Source of the DNA: CAYRIY01 sp964424335
GTDB lineage: Bacteria > Bacillota > Limnochordia > DTU080 > RSA5
NCBI GenBank assembly: GCA_964424335.1
Contig: CAYRIY010000070.1
Span: 1-18,969, forward strand
Length of the DNA stretch: 18,969 nt
Reading direction: 5' to 3'
Shown here piece by piece: positions 1 through 7,796 of the stretch; positions within the stretch are counted from its first letter, which is position 1; each line of letters begins with the position of its first letter. Under the pieces are notes generated by a model. The model did no database searches. It worked only from the letters and a program-made list of their open reading frames with translations, and was not told where the DNA came from. Both the position numbers and the translations under genes were made by a program.

Positions 1-54
1 ACGTAGGAGCTCCCGTCCCTTGGTCGAATACTGTGGGACGAAGGGGGTCCCGAC

Positions 55-2124
55 GTGGTCGACCTTCTGTACAAGGCGGTCGCGCGGGAGCGCAGCCGTC
101 TCTTTGTCGGCCGAAAAAGCGAGCTCGAGTCCGTTTCACAGCGGCTCTCCGACCCAAACACTCCGACCGCGGTCATTTCAGTCACCGGGATGGGGGGCGT
201 CGGCAAGTCCACGCTGCTTTTGCGCATCCAGGAGCTTGCTCGAGCTCACGGGGCATTGCCGATCTGGGTGGACGGCGGCGCCTGCGGCCGCACGCCTTTG
301 GGTTTTTTAAGCTATCTCGATACAGTCATTGACTCACAGGCGCAGTCCGCCGAAGCAAGCGGGGGCGCTGCCCGATTCGTTCCACGTCGGGATCAGCGCA
401 CGGTTTGGTGCATCGACAATTTTGAGGAGCTCGAGCCGATCGATGGTTGGCTCCGGGAGCGGTTTTTCGCCGCGTTTCCGTCTACCGGCCAACTCATCGT
501 GGTCGCTTCGAGACAGCAATTGTCTGAACGATGGCGTGACGATCCTGGTTGGAAAGTGCGCCTTCACCATTGTCCCTTGGAGCCGCTCAGCCGCAGCGAA
601 TCCAAGGAATACTTGGGGCGCGTCGGCGTCGCCGACACCGCCATCGAGGACCTCATCCGACGCACCGGTGGATTGCCGCTCGCACTTTCGTTGGCTGCGG
701 ACGCTTTTTTCCGCCGCCCCGATGCAATCGACCACGAAGAGAGCGACCTCACCCTCGCCGTAACCGTCAGACTGCTGCGGGAGACGGCTGGAACCTCACT
801 GCAACCCTTGCTCGATGTTCTCGCCGTCGTGCCGGAAGCGGACGCGGCGCTCATCGCGCACGTCGCCGGGGAGCGACTCGGGCCGGAGCGACTCGACTCG
901 CTGGCCCGCCTCTCCTTTGTCCAATCCTCGCGCCGCGGGTTTCGGTTGCACGATGTCGCCCGCCAATACCTCCTTGCCGAACTGCAAAAGCAGGACATGG
1001 AGCATTATCGCCGGATTCGCAAGTTGGCAGCCTTCGCCCTCCTAAAGCGACTCGACTCGGCCCCGCCCCAAGAGGCCGCGGCGTATGCGCGAACGCTCCT
1101 TACCGTCTGTTCGGATGCCCTGCCGTCTGCCGAGAACTACGCCATACTATCGTCCTTGCCGCTGTCATTGATGCGATCGGCGCGCCTAGAGGACTTGCCG
1201 GAGCTCCATCGCCTCGTAGACGAGTGGGGCTCCCAGCCGTTCGTCTTTCATCAACCGGAATCGTACCATCAACTTCTCGATTGTATCGTTCAGGAGTTTC
1301 CGGAGATGTGCCGAGTCGCGCGCTCGGAGGAAGGGGAGTGTCTTGGCATGCTCGCCACGGTTCTTCTGTGGCGGGACACGGCAGAGCGCATCGAGGCGAT
1401 CGAACCGGGGGCGCTCGCTCGGCATCTCCCCGTGGAGCACGAGCGAATCTTGGCGCTGCCTGCCGAGGAGGCGGACACGTACTTTGCGGTGATGGTGGGC
1501 GCGGCCCGGCAGAGCGAGGCGTTCTCCTTGGAAGAGATCATCGGCGGACTGATCCGAGACGGCCTTGCTCGCCTGGGGGAAGGCACCCGGGCTTTGCTCG
1601 GCGCCGGACAACCCGCGCTCGTGCAACTGCTCGAGAGCCTCGGGTTTCAGATGTATCAGGACGGCGCCCGTGTCTTGTCGCACCTCGGGCTTCGGTGGAT
1701 CCTCTACGAGCTCGACCTTCGCTCGGGTCGGTTCGGCCCCTGGGCGCTCTCCTTTATTGACGACGCTCGTGGCCGAGAGCCGCACGGCCTCGTGCGAGCG
1801 AATGCCCTGGCGCTGGCCGACCTGCGCACACTGCTTGCCAACTTTAACGACCCCGATGTGTGGGAGCGCAGCCGGGCTGCGACCGCTATTGGCGTTAATC
1901 CCGACCAGTTGAGGACCCAACTAAAGAACGTCCTAGTCGATGGTGCGCCCCTCGCGCCTCCGTTTACGGAGGAAGATCGAAAACTCCTTTTTGAGACGTT
2001 CTTTCTGCGCCGACCTCCCCTTGCCGTCGCCGACGACCTCCATGTGAGCCGGGCCACGTACTACCGCCACCTTCGGCGGGCTCTTGATCGCCTGCGCGAA
2101 GCGCTCATCCATGTAACGGGCTGA
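55..2124 (+). CDS. STAND-type NTPase with C-terminal helix-turn-helix
   Basis: The protein (689 aa) starts at GTG 55, eight bases after a GAAGGGGG ribosome binding site; the frame has a stop at 4-6 and no standard start before it. Residues 17-24 (FVGRKSEL) are the entry motif common in STAND/AAA_16 ATPases. Walker A is GMGGVGKST (45-53), Walker B-like is VWCIDNFEEL (117-126), a sensor-like strand ending in ASR lies at about 147-153, and GGLPLA (205-210) matches the NB-ARC GLPL motif. About 400 residues of helical, leucine-rich sequence without a clear repeat follow. The last 50 residues form a helix-turn-helix (VADDLHVSRATYYRHLRRAL) like sigma-70 region 4. Such proteins are usually signal-responsive transcription regulators in which ATP binding switches oligomeric state. 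The ligand and targets are unknown. It stands alone, convergent with the next gene. Confidence 0.85.
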   Translation: MVDLLYKAVARERSRLFVGRKSELESVSQRLSDPNTPTAVISVTGMGGVGKSTLLLRIQELARAHGALPIWVDGGACGRTPLGFLSYLDTVIDSQAQSAEASGGAARFVPRRDQRTVWCIDNFEELEPIDGWLRERFFAAFPSTGQLIVVASRQQLSERWRDDPGWKVRLHHCPLEPLSRSESKEYLGRVGVADTAIEDLIRRTGGLPLALSLAADAFFRRPDAIDHEESDLTLAVTVRLLRETAGTSLQPLLDVLAVVPEADAALIAHVAGERLGPERLDSLARLSFVQSSRRGFRLHDVARQYLLAELQKQDMEHYRRIRKLAAFALLKRLDSAPPQEAAAYARTLLTVCSDALPSAENYAILSSLPLSLMRSARLEDLPELHRLVDEWGSQPFVFHQPESYHQLLDCIVQEFPEMCRVARSEEGECLGMLATVLLWRDTAERIEAIEPGALARHLPVEHERILALPAEEADTYFAVMVGAARQSEAFSLEEIIGGLIRDGLARLGEGTRALLGAGQPALVQLLESLGFQMYQDGARVLSHLGLRWILYELDLRSGRFGPWALSFIDDARGREPHGLVRANALALADLRTLLANFNDPDVWERSRAATAIGVNPDQLRTQLKNVLVDGAPLAPPFTEEDRKLLFETFFLRRPPLAVADDLHVSRATYYRHLRRALDRLREALIHVTG

Positions 2125-2144
2125 CACGCGCCCTTTTGTTTATT
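2118..2144 (+). terminator. Weak Rho-independent terminator after the STAND gene
   Basis: A short GGGC/GCCC stem (2118-2121 and 2130-2133, loop of 8) overlaps the stop codon and is followed by the T-rich tract TTTTGTTTATTT. The stem is only four pairs, so it is a weak candidate. It occupies the 20-base gap between two convergent genes. Confidence 0.35.
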
Positions 2145-3506
2145 TCAAATCAACATGTCCCGAGCCATGAGATTAACGACCGTTTGAGCGGCGATCGCCT
2201 CAGTTTCCATCGTGGAAACGGCCGACTCCATCGCATTGACGTAGTAGAGCCCGGGTCCGAGTCGAAAAGGCGGCCATTTGGCCATCGGCTGCAGGACGGG
2301 GTACGCCTTCCACACCAAGCGGAGCGTATCGGCCCGCTCGGTAAAGAGGGTGTCAAGCGTTTCGTCCTCGAGCTCTTCTCTTGAAAACAGTTTGTAAACA
2401 GGCAAGGCGCCGTCGTCCGTCTCGCCCGCAAGGCCAATCGAAGAGAACGGAATCTCCGGGTTTTCGCGGGTAAGCACGACATCCGGAATGATTTGATCCG
2501 GCGCCAGTCCAAAGTAGGCGGAGTTAGGCCTTCCTGCCACAAACGTCGTGTGCGTCACCTGAAACGCTCGCTTGTCTTTGGCCTCGTCCGGGACGTGAAT
2601 CCCTGAAAACCGGATGTCCGCAAACTCGAGCGGGGTGGCGATGACCACAGCATCGCACGGAAAAGCGCTTCCATCTTGCGCTCGCACGACGTAGGCCGCG
2701 TTGCCAAGAGCCGCGGACGTCGACGCTTCGATCCCCGCAACGGACGTTTTGAGGTAAAGGTCGGCGCCGGATCGCTCGATCATGCGCTTAAACAAATGCG
2801 CATTTCCCCCAAAGACGGAGTAGAGATAACCTCCACCGGCGCCGCCTCCGGCAAGTGAAACCATTGCCGCCAAAGCGTTGATTGCCGTCGACTGACCGTA
2901 GTTGGCTCGCGAGATTCCGTCCGACATCTCGAGGAGGAATGCGTCATCGACGTCCCGATCGCGAAAGTAGGTGTAGCCGTCGATTTGGGTCGCCTCGTAC
3001 AGCCCGAGGGCACGCAGCATTTCCTCCGGTGTATCCCACGCCTCGCCGAGGCGGTGCCGCTCGTATACGGCATCGAGGCGCTGAATCATCTCGCCCACGA
3101 TGCCGTTCACCTTGACGAGGTTTTCTCCGTATTGGCCAAAGAGGACCCGAGTCTGCTCCTCGCCCGATCCCTTCGCGATGAAGTCGAACGACTCGCCATT
3201 CCAACACGCGAGACTTTCGCGCGGTCGTCCTTTGGGCACCACCAGCGTGTAACGTTGAAAGCCGAATTCGTCGGTCGCGTCCCCCATGTAGCGATTGGTC
3301 GAGTGGATCATGGATCCGCCTGCTTCAAAGAGCACTCCGGTGAACTCGACTTGGCGCACCCGACCGCCGACCCGATCATTCCGCTCGAAGAGAGCGATAC
3401 GCACGCCGTCTCCGAAGGTCTTGCGCAAACCATGGACGACGAACGCCCCCGCAGCGCCCGATCCGATGACAGCGACGGTCGCACGTGCATCCGCGTTGGT
3501 TCTCAC
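2145..3506 (-). CDS. FAD-dependent prenylcysteine-oxidase-like protein
   Basis: The protein has 453 aa and a GTG start, preceded by AGGGGGC about eight bases upstream. An N-terminal Rossmann dinucleotide-binding motif, VIGSGAAGAF (about residues 13-22), is followed by the acidic strand end LFERN and the RVGGRV motif typical of the amine-oxidase/phytoene-desaturase superfamily. The C-terminal FAD-contacting segment reads YYVNAMESAVSTMETEAIAA. Its ME-x-x-AIAA pattern is close to that of eukaryotic prenylcysteine oxidase (Pfam Prenylcys_lyase). The eukaryotic enzyme cleaves the thioether of prenylcysteine using O2. The bacterial substrate is unknown, and protein farnesylation is not established in bacteria, so function should be left at flavin-dependent oxidase. 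No signal peptide is seen, so it is probably cytosolic. It is divergent from the DeoR gene with no evident functional link. Confidence 0.8.
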   Translation of the reverse strand: MRTNADARATVAVIGSGAAGAFVVHGLRKTFGDGVRIALFERNDRVGGRVRQVEFTGVLFEAGGSMIHSTNRYMGDATDEFGFQRYTLVVPKGRPRESLACWNGESFDFIAKGSGEEQTRVLFGQYGENLVKVNGIVGEMIQRLDAVYERHRLGEAWDTPEEMLRALGLYEATQIDGYTYFRDRDVDDAFLLEMSDGISRANYGQSTAINALAAMVSLAGGGAGGGYLYSVFGGNAHLFKRMIERSGADLYLKTSVAGIEASTSAALGNAAYVVRAQDGSAFPCDAVVIATPLEFADIRFSGIHVPDEAKDKRAFQVTHTTFVAGRPNSAYFGLAPDQIIPDVVLTRENPEIPFSSIGLAGETDDGALPVYKLFSREELEDETLDTLFTERADTLRLVWKAYPVLQPMAKWPPFRLGPGLYYVNAMESAVSTMETEAIAAQTVVNLMARDMLI

Positions 3507-3556
3507 GCTTGCAGGCCCCCTAAACTGTTTGGAAAAGCTTTGATGTCCTTGGAGCC

Positions 3557-3562
3557 ATTATA
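3557..3562 (-). promoter_or_regulatory. -10 box of the flavoprotein promoter
   Basis: On the minus strand this reads TATAAT, a perfect sigma-A -10 hexamer, 51 bases before the GTG at 3506. No good -35 hexamer is found at the usual 16-18 base spacing, so the promoter may be weak or activator-dependent. Confidence 0.5.
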
Positions 3563-3648
3563 GGTCGAAACCGAGCGCCAAGCGTCTCAAAGCTGTCTCA
3601 TTCATCGCCCCTCACGCCGGTTGAAGGGCGCCTTGCGAGCGCAAACCC

Positions 3649-3686
3649 TTGTGCACTCCAGCCGAAGATCGTGTACACTTTATGAG
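3649..3686 (+). promoter_or_regulatory. Possible promoter and operator of the deoR-family gene
   Basis: A weak -35 (TTGTGC, 3649-3654) and a -10-like TACACT (3674-3679) are 19 bases apart. The perfect 8-bp palindrome GTGTACAC (3671-3678) covers the -10, and a GTAC half-site recurs at 3686-3689. An operator overlapping its own promoter would fit autoregulation by the DeoR protein, but this is only inferred. Confidence 0.3.
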
Positions 3687-3716
3687 TACAAGAACCAATC
3701 GCTTGGAGGCATGAAC

Positions 3717-4478
3717 ATGCTCGTTGCCGAACGGCGCGCCGAGATCCTAAAGCGCATCGAGTCGCACGGAAGCGCCAGGGTCGCGGACTTGAGCTTGGCA
3801 TTCAACGTCACGGAGGAGACAATTCGCCGCGACCTCGAGGAGCTCGAACGTCAAAAACTCGTCAAACGCACATACGGCGGCGCGGTGCGCGCAGACGGCA
3901 CGGGCTTCGAACTCCCCCACACCAAGCGACGGGAGACAAACGCCGCGGAAAAGGGGCGGATTGCCAAGGCGGCGGCCGAGCTGATTGCCGCAGGCGACAC
4001 GATTTGCCTGGACGCGAGTACGACGGCGCTGCGGCTTTGTCAAGAGCTGCAAAACGTCGGTCGGCTCACGGTGCTGACCAACTCGGTGCACGTCCTGATC
4101 GAGCTCGCCGGCAGGAAGGGGATCGACCTGATCGGCACAGGCGGCGTTGTCCGGGAGACTTCGCTCTCATTTGTCGGGCCGCTTGCCCAGCGCGCCATCG
4201 AAGAGCGCCATGTGGATCGGGTGTTTTTGTCCGGCCGAGGAATCACGGTGGAAAAAGGGCTCACCGATTCGAACGAGCTTGAAGTTGAGCTGAAAAGGCG
4301 AATGGTCCACGCAGCACAACAAGTCGTTGCACTGGTGGACCATACGAAGTTTGGTTACATCGGTTTCTCTCGGGTGGCGCCGATCTCCGAAATCGACGTG
4401 CTCATCACCGATTCGGGCGTCGACCCCCAAGACGTTAAGCGCTTTGAAAAGGCGGGCGTCGAAGTGATCGTCGCCTGA
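3717..4478 (+). CDS. DeoR-family transcriptional regulator
   Basis: This is a 253-aa repressor of the DeoR/GlpR family. ATG 3717 is chosen over ATG 3711 and an upstream in-frame start because GGAGG at 3705-3709 lies seven bases before it and the protein then begins MLVAERRAEIL, as family members do. The N-terminal winged HTH spans residues 10-55 (RVADLSLAFNVTEETIRRDL, then the KLVKRTYGGAV wing). The C-terminal DeoRC sensor domain follows, with the sugar-phosphate-binding loop DASTTA at 99-104, later TNS, GTGG and DHTKFG motifs. Length and motifs are normal and complete. Family members sense phosphorylated sugars. In Bacilli the rhamnose regulator is of this family, but this gene is 9 kb from the rha operon, so its target is not known. 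Confidence 0.9.
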   Translation: MLVAERRAEILKRIESHGSARVADLSLAFNVTEETIRRDLEELERQKLVKRTYGGAVRADGTGFELPHTKRRETNAAEKGRIAKAAAELIAAGDTICLDASTTALRLCQELQNVGRLTVLTNSVHVLIELAGRKGIDLIGTGGVVRETSLSFVGPLAQRAIEERHVDRVFLSGRGITVEKGLTDSNELEVELKRRMVHAAQQVVALVDHTKFGYIGFSRVAPISEIDVLITDSGVDPQDVKRFEKAGVEVIVA

Positions 4479-4480
4479 AC

Positions 4481-4531
4481 GCCGGCCTCGCCTAAATGCC
4501 GGCTTCTACGCCTTGCGCGAGCGTTTCGCGC
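4481..4531. terminator. Inverted repeats between convergent genes
   Basis: Two stems fill the gap between the DeoR and dehydrogenase stop codons: GCCGGC at 4481-4486 with 4498-4503 (loop 11), and GCGCGA/TCGCGC at 4515-4531 (loop 5). Neither has a long T tract on either strand. They may act as a shared bidirectional terminator, but termination efficiency is uncertain. Confidence 0.4.
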
Positions 4532-4533
4532 CT

Positions 4534-5808
4534 CTAGCACGTCCATCCACGGGCTCTTGCAGCATCCACGATGCGCTGAAGCGCTACCATGTACGCGGCG
4601 AGCCGCGGCGTCTTGTTTTGGTTGGAGTGGACCTCATACATCTTCTCGAAGGCGCCCACCATACTCGCCTTGAGGCGAGCGTTCACCTCATCCTCCGTCC
4701 AGGTCAGCCGGGTTAGGTTTTGGACCCATTCAAAATAGGAGACGGTTACGCCGCCGGCATTGGCCAAGATGTCCGGAATGACGAAAATGCCGCGATCGAG
4801 GAGCACTTCGTCGCCACGGGGCGTCGTAGGGCCGTTCGCAGCTTCTGCGACAATCTTGGCCTGGATGCGGCGCGCCACCTTGGAGGTGATGACGTTCTCG
4901 AGCGCCGCGGGAATGAGGATATCGCACGGAAGGGCCAAGAAGTCCTCGGCGGGCACGTTCTCGCTGCCTGGAAATCCCTGGACACTCCCGGTCTCTTCTT
5001 TAAACTTTACGAGCGCCTTGGCGTCGAGACCTTTGGGATTATAGGCGCTCCCTTTGGAGTCGTTCACGCCGACGATGCGCACGCCGATCTCAGCGAGCAG
5101 GGTCGCAAGATAGCTGCCCGCGTTTCCAAACCCTTGGATCACGGCCGTGGCAGATTCGAGGTCGATCGAGAGCTTGCGGGCGGCCTCTTGAATGGTGTAG
5201 ACGCACCCACGGGCGGTCGCTTCCGCCCGGCCGAGCGATCCGCCGAGCACAAGCGGCTTTCCGGTGATTACCCCTGGGCTATAGCGCCTTTCGATCCTAC
5301 TGAATTCGTCCATCATCCAGCCCATGATTTGGGCGTTTGTGTATACGTCCGGCGCAGGGATGTCTTTTTCGGGACCAATGTTGTCCGAAATCGCCCGGAT
5401 GTACCCTCGGCTCAGCCGCTCGAGCTCCCCCAGGCTCAGCTCCTTAGGGTTGCAGACGACGCCGCCCTTTCCCCCTCCGTACGGAAGGGAGAGCAACGAA
5501 CACTTGAAGGTCATCCACATCGAGAGCGCCTTGACCTCGTCCAAGGTTACGGACGGGTGGTACCGAATACCCCCCTTAGTGGGGCCCATTACGTCGGTAT
5601 GTTGGGCGCGATAACCGATGAAGGAGCGGCACTCGCCCGAGTCCATCTCGACCGGAATCGAGACGACAAGCACCCGTTGCGGCTCCTTGAACCGCTCATA
5701 CACACCAGGCCCAAGGCCTAAGGCCTCGCAAGCGTGGAGCAACTCCGCCTGGGCAATCCGAAAGGCGGAGACCGAATCGTCCAAGTTGGCATCAACCACG
5801 ATCGACAT
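4534..5808 (-). CDS. Glu/Leu/Phe/Val family dehydrogenase (glutamate dehydrogenase)
   Basis: This 424-aa enzyme interconverts glutamate and 2-oxoglutarate plus ammonia with NAD(P). ATG 5808 is preferred because it follows AAAGGGG and gives the usual length of Bacillus RocG/GudB. An in-frame GTG at 5811 or 5832 would add 1 or 8 residues. The dimerisation domain holds GPTKGGIRYHP (about 75-85) and the catalytic lysine in PYGGGKGG (about residues 110-117). KDIPAPDVYTN follows, then a Rossmann domain with GFGNAG (226-231) and the NGPTTPRGD segment near the C-terminus. I see no missing catalytic residue. A leucine or phenylalanine dehydrogenase is less likely given the length and the RocG-like PAPDVYTN segment. 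Catabolic versus biosynthetic use cannot be told from sequence. Confidence 0.92.
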   Translation of the reverse strand: MSIVVDANLDDSVSAFRIAQAELLHACEALGLGPGVYERFKEPQRVLVVSIPVEMDSGECRSFIGYRAQHTDVMGPTKGGIRYHPSVTLDEVKALSMWMTFKCSLLSLPYGGGKGGVVCNPKELSLGELERLSRGYIRAISDNIGPEKDIPAPDVYTNAQIMGWMMDEFSRIERRYSPGVITGKPLVLGGSLGRAEATARGCVYTIQEAARKLSIDLESATAVIQGFGNAGSYLATLLAEIGVRIVGVNDSKGSAYNPKGLDAKALVKFKEETGSVQGFPGSENVPAEDFLALPCDILIPAALENVITSKVARRIQAKIVAEAANGPTTPRGDEVLLDRGIFVIPDILANAGGVTVSYFEWVQNLTRLTWTEDEVNARLKASMVGAFEKMYEVHSNQNKTPRLAAYMVALQRIVDAARARGWTC

Positions 5809-6048
5809 CACCAAATACCCCTTTACGCACACACACGAATGACCGATTCATCAATGCGGTCAGTGTCGGATCACAATCCTCTGAACACGGCATTGTCCGC
5901 CATTGAATCCACTTTATGCAACAAAACCTGACACATACATGACACGAAAGTGCATAACGAGTTAATATTCAAGGGTTTTGCGCACGTGTCCTTCTTATCG
6001 ATGCAGATTTTCTCTCAGCCATTTGACACCAGTCAGAGCAAGTTCACG
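5809..6048. promoter_or_regulatory. Upstream region of the glutamate dehydrogenase gene with TGACAC repeats
   Basis: This roughly 240-base non-coding stretch separates two minus-strand genes and should hold the dehydrogenase promoter. I find no convincing -35/-10 pair. The hexamer TGACAC occurs at 5929-5934 and 5940-5945, exactly 11 bp apart, and again at 6024-6029. Helically phased copies suggest a protein-binding site. A CRP-like half-site, TGTGATC on the minus strand, lies at about 5869-5875. Confidence 0.35.
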
Positions 6049-6080
6049 AAAAACCCCTAGGCGAGGTAGGAATGCAGGGA
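6049..6080 (-). terminator. Possible terminator of the Crp/Fnr gene
   Basis: On the minus strand a CCTA/TAGG stem (6067-6070 with 6056-6059), extendable by two wobble pairs, is followed by GGTTTTT. It lies 20-50 bases after the Crp/Fnr stop codon. The stem is short, so confidence is moderate. Confidence 0.4.
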
Positions 6081-6100
6081 CGTGAATTGTCATATGGAGG

Positions 6101-6775
6101 TCATTCGACGAGCTCTTTAAGGGCATTGCGGTCCAAGATCCGGATGGACCCGCGCTTTACCTCGACGGCGCCCGCCCGCTGCAGTTCCCCAAGACTCCGC
6201 CCGAGCACCTGACGCACCGTACCAAGGCGGGCCGCCAGCTCCTCGTGCGTGATGCCGCCGACATTCCCTTTCTCATCGGCCTCTTCCAGCAGATGAGCCG
6301 CGAGGCGAGCTTTCACGTCGAGCAGGGCCATCTCGTTCATCCGGCCCATGGCAAAGCGGAGCTTTCCCGCCATGGCCTGCATCATGGCGGCGTCGAGTTC
6401 AGGGTAGCGCGTCGCAAGGTCCCGGATCAACGCCCCGGGGATGAGCAGGGCCTCCGTGCCGTCCTCCCCAGAGAGGGTCGTCGCGGCGTTTTCCGAAGCA
6501 TCGAGCGCGCCCACCTCGTTAAAGGTGTCCCCAGCGCGAAACTCTCGCACGATCAGTTGCCGTCCCTCCGGTGAGTAGCGAACGGCCTTGATCCGGCCCC
6601 GGCGCAACCAATACAGGCCCAGCGCAGGCTCTCCCTCGTGGAACAGGACTTCACCGTCGTCGACCGCGATCAATCGAGCGCTTGCTGCGAGCCGCTCGAT
6701 CTCGTGAGCCGGGAGTCCCGCGAAGTACGAGATCCCTTTGATCATTTCATACTTATCGCGGGCCTCGGTCGACAT
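6101..6775 (-). CDS. Crp/Fnr-family transcriptional regulator without cysteines
   Basis: This is a 224-aa regulator. ATG 6775 is chosen because GGAGGGG sits eight bases upstream; a longer reading frame to 6874 would run over the promoter. The N-terminal cyclic-nucleotide-binding-like beta barrel covers about residues 18-130 (GEVLFHEGEPALGLYWLRRGRIK, then AGDTFNEVGALD), followed by the long dimerisation helix and a winged HTH at about 170-215 (THEELAARLGTVRQVLGRSLGELQRAG). There is no cysteine anywhere, so an Fnr-type 4Fe-4S cluster is excluded. It is more like Dnr/NnrR or Crp types, which can sense NO through heme or bind other effectors. It lies next to a DUF2249 and iron-sulfur gene cluster, with which such regulators commonly occur, but has its own promoter. 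The targets are inferred only. Confidence 0.9.
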   Translation of the reverse strand: MSTEARDKYEMIKGISYFAGLPAHEIERLAASARLIAVDDGEVLFHEGEPALGLYWLRRGRIKAVRYSPEGRQLIVREFRAGDTFNEVGALDASENAATTLSGEDGTEALLIPGALIRDLATRYPELDAAMMQAMAGKLRFAMGRMNEMALLDVKARLAAHLLEEADEKGNVGGITHEELAARLGTVRQVLGRSLGELQRAGAVEVKRGSIRILDRNALKELVE

Positions 6776-6845
6776 ACAAAAAGCCCCTCCAGCGAAAGAC
6801 TCCAAAGGTTGTCTCCACACAAACCTCCGGCACGCTCTTGGGGCT

Positions 6846-6874
6846 ATGATACTGAACTCGCGTTTGATCGGCAA
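6846..6874 (-). promoter_or_regulatory. Sigma-A promoter of the Crp/Fnr gene
   Basis: On the minus strand TTGCCG (6869-6874) and TATCAT (6846-6851) are separated by exactly 17 bases, about 70 bases before the ATG at 6775. Just upstream, the sequence TTGATTTTCCGATC (minus-strand complement region near 6881-6895 read on plus) resembles half of an Fnr box (TTGAT-N4-ATCAA) but the second half does not match. Confidence 0.6.
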
Positions 6875-6914
6875 CCGCGGATTGATTTTCCGATCGGCCT
6901 TTCTACCGCTTTCG

Positions 6915-7274
6915 TCAGTGTCGCCTCAGCGCTTTTAGGGCGTCAGGCGAGATCATCGCGGGCGACCACGGTGGCTGCCAGACGAGGTTGACCAGGACAT
7001 TGGCGTCGGGAAATTCGCGGCGCAGCACGGCTTTCGCGGATTCCACGATGTACCCGCCCATTGGGCATCCTTGCGTCGTCAGCGTCATTTCGACCTGAAC
7101 CGAACCGTCGGGCCACACCTCGACGCCGTATACGAGCCCCATTGACACGATGTCGAGGCCCACCTCCGGATCGATCACTTCGCCCAAGGCGACCCACGCC
7201 TTTTCGATCGCGTCGGCGTTCGACTCTGTGTCTGCGCCCTGTTCCTCTCGGAGTTCCAACTCCTTGTCGCCCAT
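6915..7274 (-). CDS. MIP18/PaaD-family metal-sulfur cluster assembly protein
   Basis: This is a small 119-aa protein of the DUF59 (MIP18/SufT/PaaD) family, which takes part in loading iron-sulfur clusters onto target enzymes. ATG 7274 is preferred because GGAGG (7283-7287) is eight bases away; ATG 7280 is too close and GTG 7334 has no ribosome binding site. The family signature DPEVGLDIVSMGLVYGV (35-51) and the conserved cysteine in TTQGCPMGG (C70) are intact. The C-terminal VNLVWQPPWSPAMIS is also typical (W99 and the PPW segment). It lies downstream of the DUF2249 genes in the same direction, which suggests it supplies clusters to a partner of that module. No suf or isc genes are nearby. 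Confidence 0.9.
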   Translation of the reverse strand: MGDKELELREEQGADTESNADAIEKAWVALGEVIDPEVGLDIVSMGLVYGVEVWPDGSVQVEMTLTTQGCPMGGYIVESAKAVLRREFPDANVLVNLVWQPPWSPAMISPDALKALRRH

Positions 7275-7346
7275 CGCCATCCCCTCCAAACCCGTCGCGT
7301 CGCCACGTTCAAAACGGGAACGATTGCCAATCACAAGGCCTTTAGC

Positions 7347-7796
7347 TCAAGGCTTGCCGATTCGCACTCGCCAGACTTCCGGCCCCTGTTCGATCGGCTC
7401 CCAGGTGAACTGATCCTTGTGTTCAAAGGCGAACTGGTAGTACAGGGGCTTGGGATCATGGTCGTTGATGAGGATAAACCCCTGTCCGGGTTCGAGTTTG
7501 TGATAAGTTTCAAAGATCAACTCATGCCGCCTCGCGGGGACCAAATCCCGCACCTCGAGATCGAAATCTTTCGCCACGACGTCGGACTCCTTTCTACTGC
7601 ACTTGTTGGCCGTCAAGTAGTGAAGGACACCGTTCATGCGCTCCGCTTCCTTCGGGTAATCGGCCCGAAGGACCGACCATGCCTCGGCCGCCAGTTCGCA
7701 GGCCTTTTCCTTCTCCCCGGCGTCCCCAAGCATCCTAAGGGCTCGCGCCGTCACTTTCGCAAACGCCGTGATCGGCTCCGTCTCCTTGGAGCTCAT
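7347..7796 (-). CDS. DUF2249-domain protein with N-terminal helical domain
   Basis: This 149-aa protein has a predicted all-helical N-terminal part (about residues 8-65, no obvious hemerythrin histidine set) and a C-terminal DUF2249 domain (about 79-149). The domain carries LEVRDLVPARRHELIFETY, then NDHDPKPLYYQ and EQGPEVWRVRIGK. The ATG overlaps the stop of the upstream gene (ATGA at 7793-7796) and no strong ribosome binding site is present, so translation is probably coupled. DUF2249 resembles the TusA sulfur-carrier fold and often sits beside nitrogen-oxide or hemerythrin genes, but its biochemical role is unproven. A single cysteine (C66) lies between the two domains. It is a close paralogue of the next gene upstream. 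Confidence 0.85.
   Translation of the reverse strand: MSSKETEPITAFAKVTARALRMLGDAGEKEKACELAAEAWSVLRADYPKEAERMNGVLHYLTANKCSRKESDVVAKDFDLEVRDLVPARRHELIFETYHKLEPGQGFILINDHDPKPLYYQFAFEHKDQFTWEPIEQGPEVWRVRIGKP

Noticed and set aside
549..1760. 403-aa plus-strand frame inside the STAND gene
   Set aside because: Alternative frame of the ATPase, rich in Arg, Pro and Gly without motifs; the annotated frame has all NTPase signatures.
4720..5721. 333-aa plus-strand frame opposite the dehydrogenase gene
   Set aside because: Antisense shadow of a high-GC coding sequence; no family motifs and no ribosome binding site, while the opposite strand encodes a clear glutamate dehydrogenase.
6776..6874. N-terminal extension of the Crp/Fnr regulator
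   Set aside because: It would translate through the promoter -10 box and the strong ribosome binding site; the extra residues do not resemble the family.
6881..6895. Fnr box upstream of the Crp/Fnr gene
   Set aside because: TTGAT is present but the second half reads CGATC instead of ATCAA, so it does not meet the consensus.
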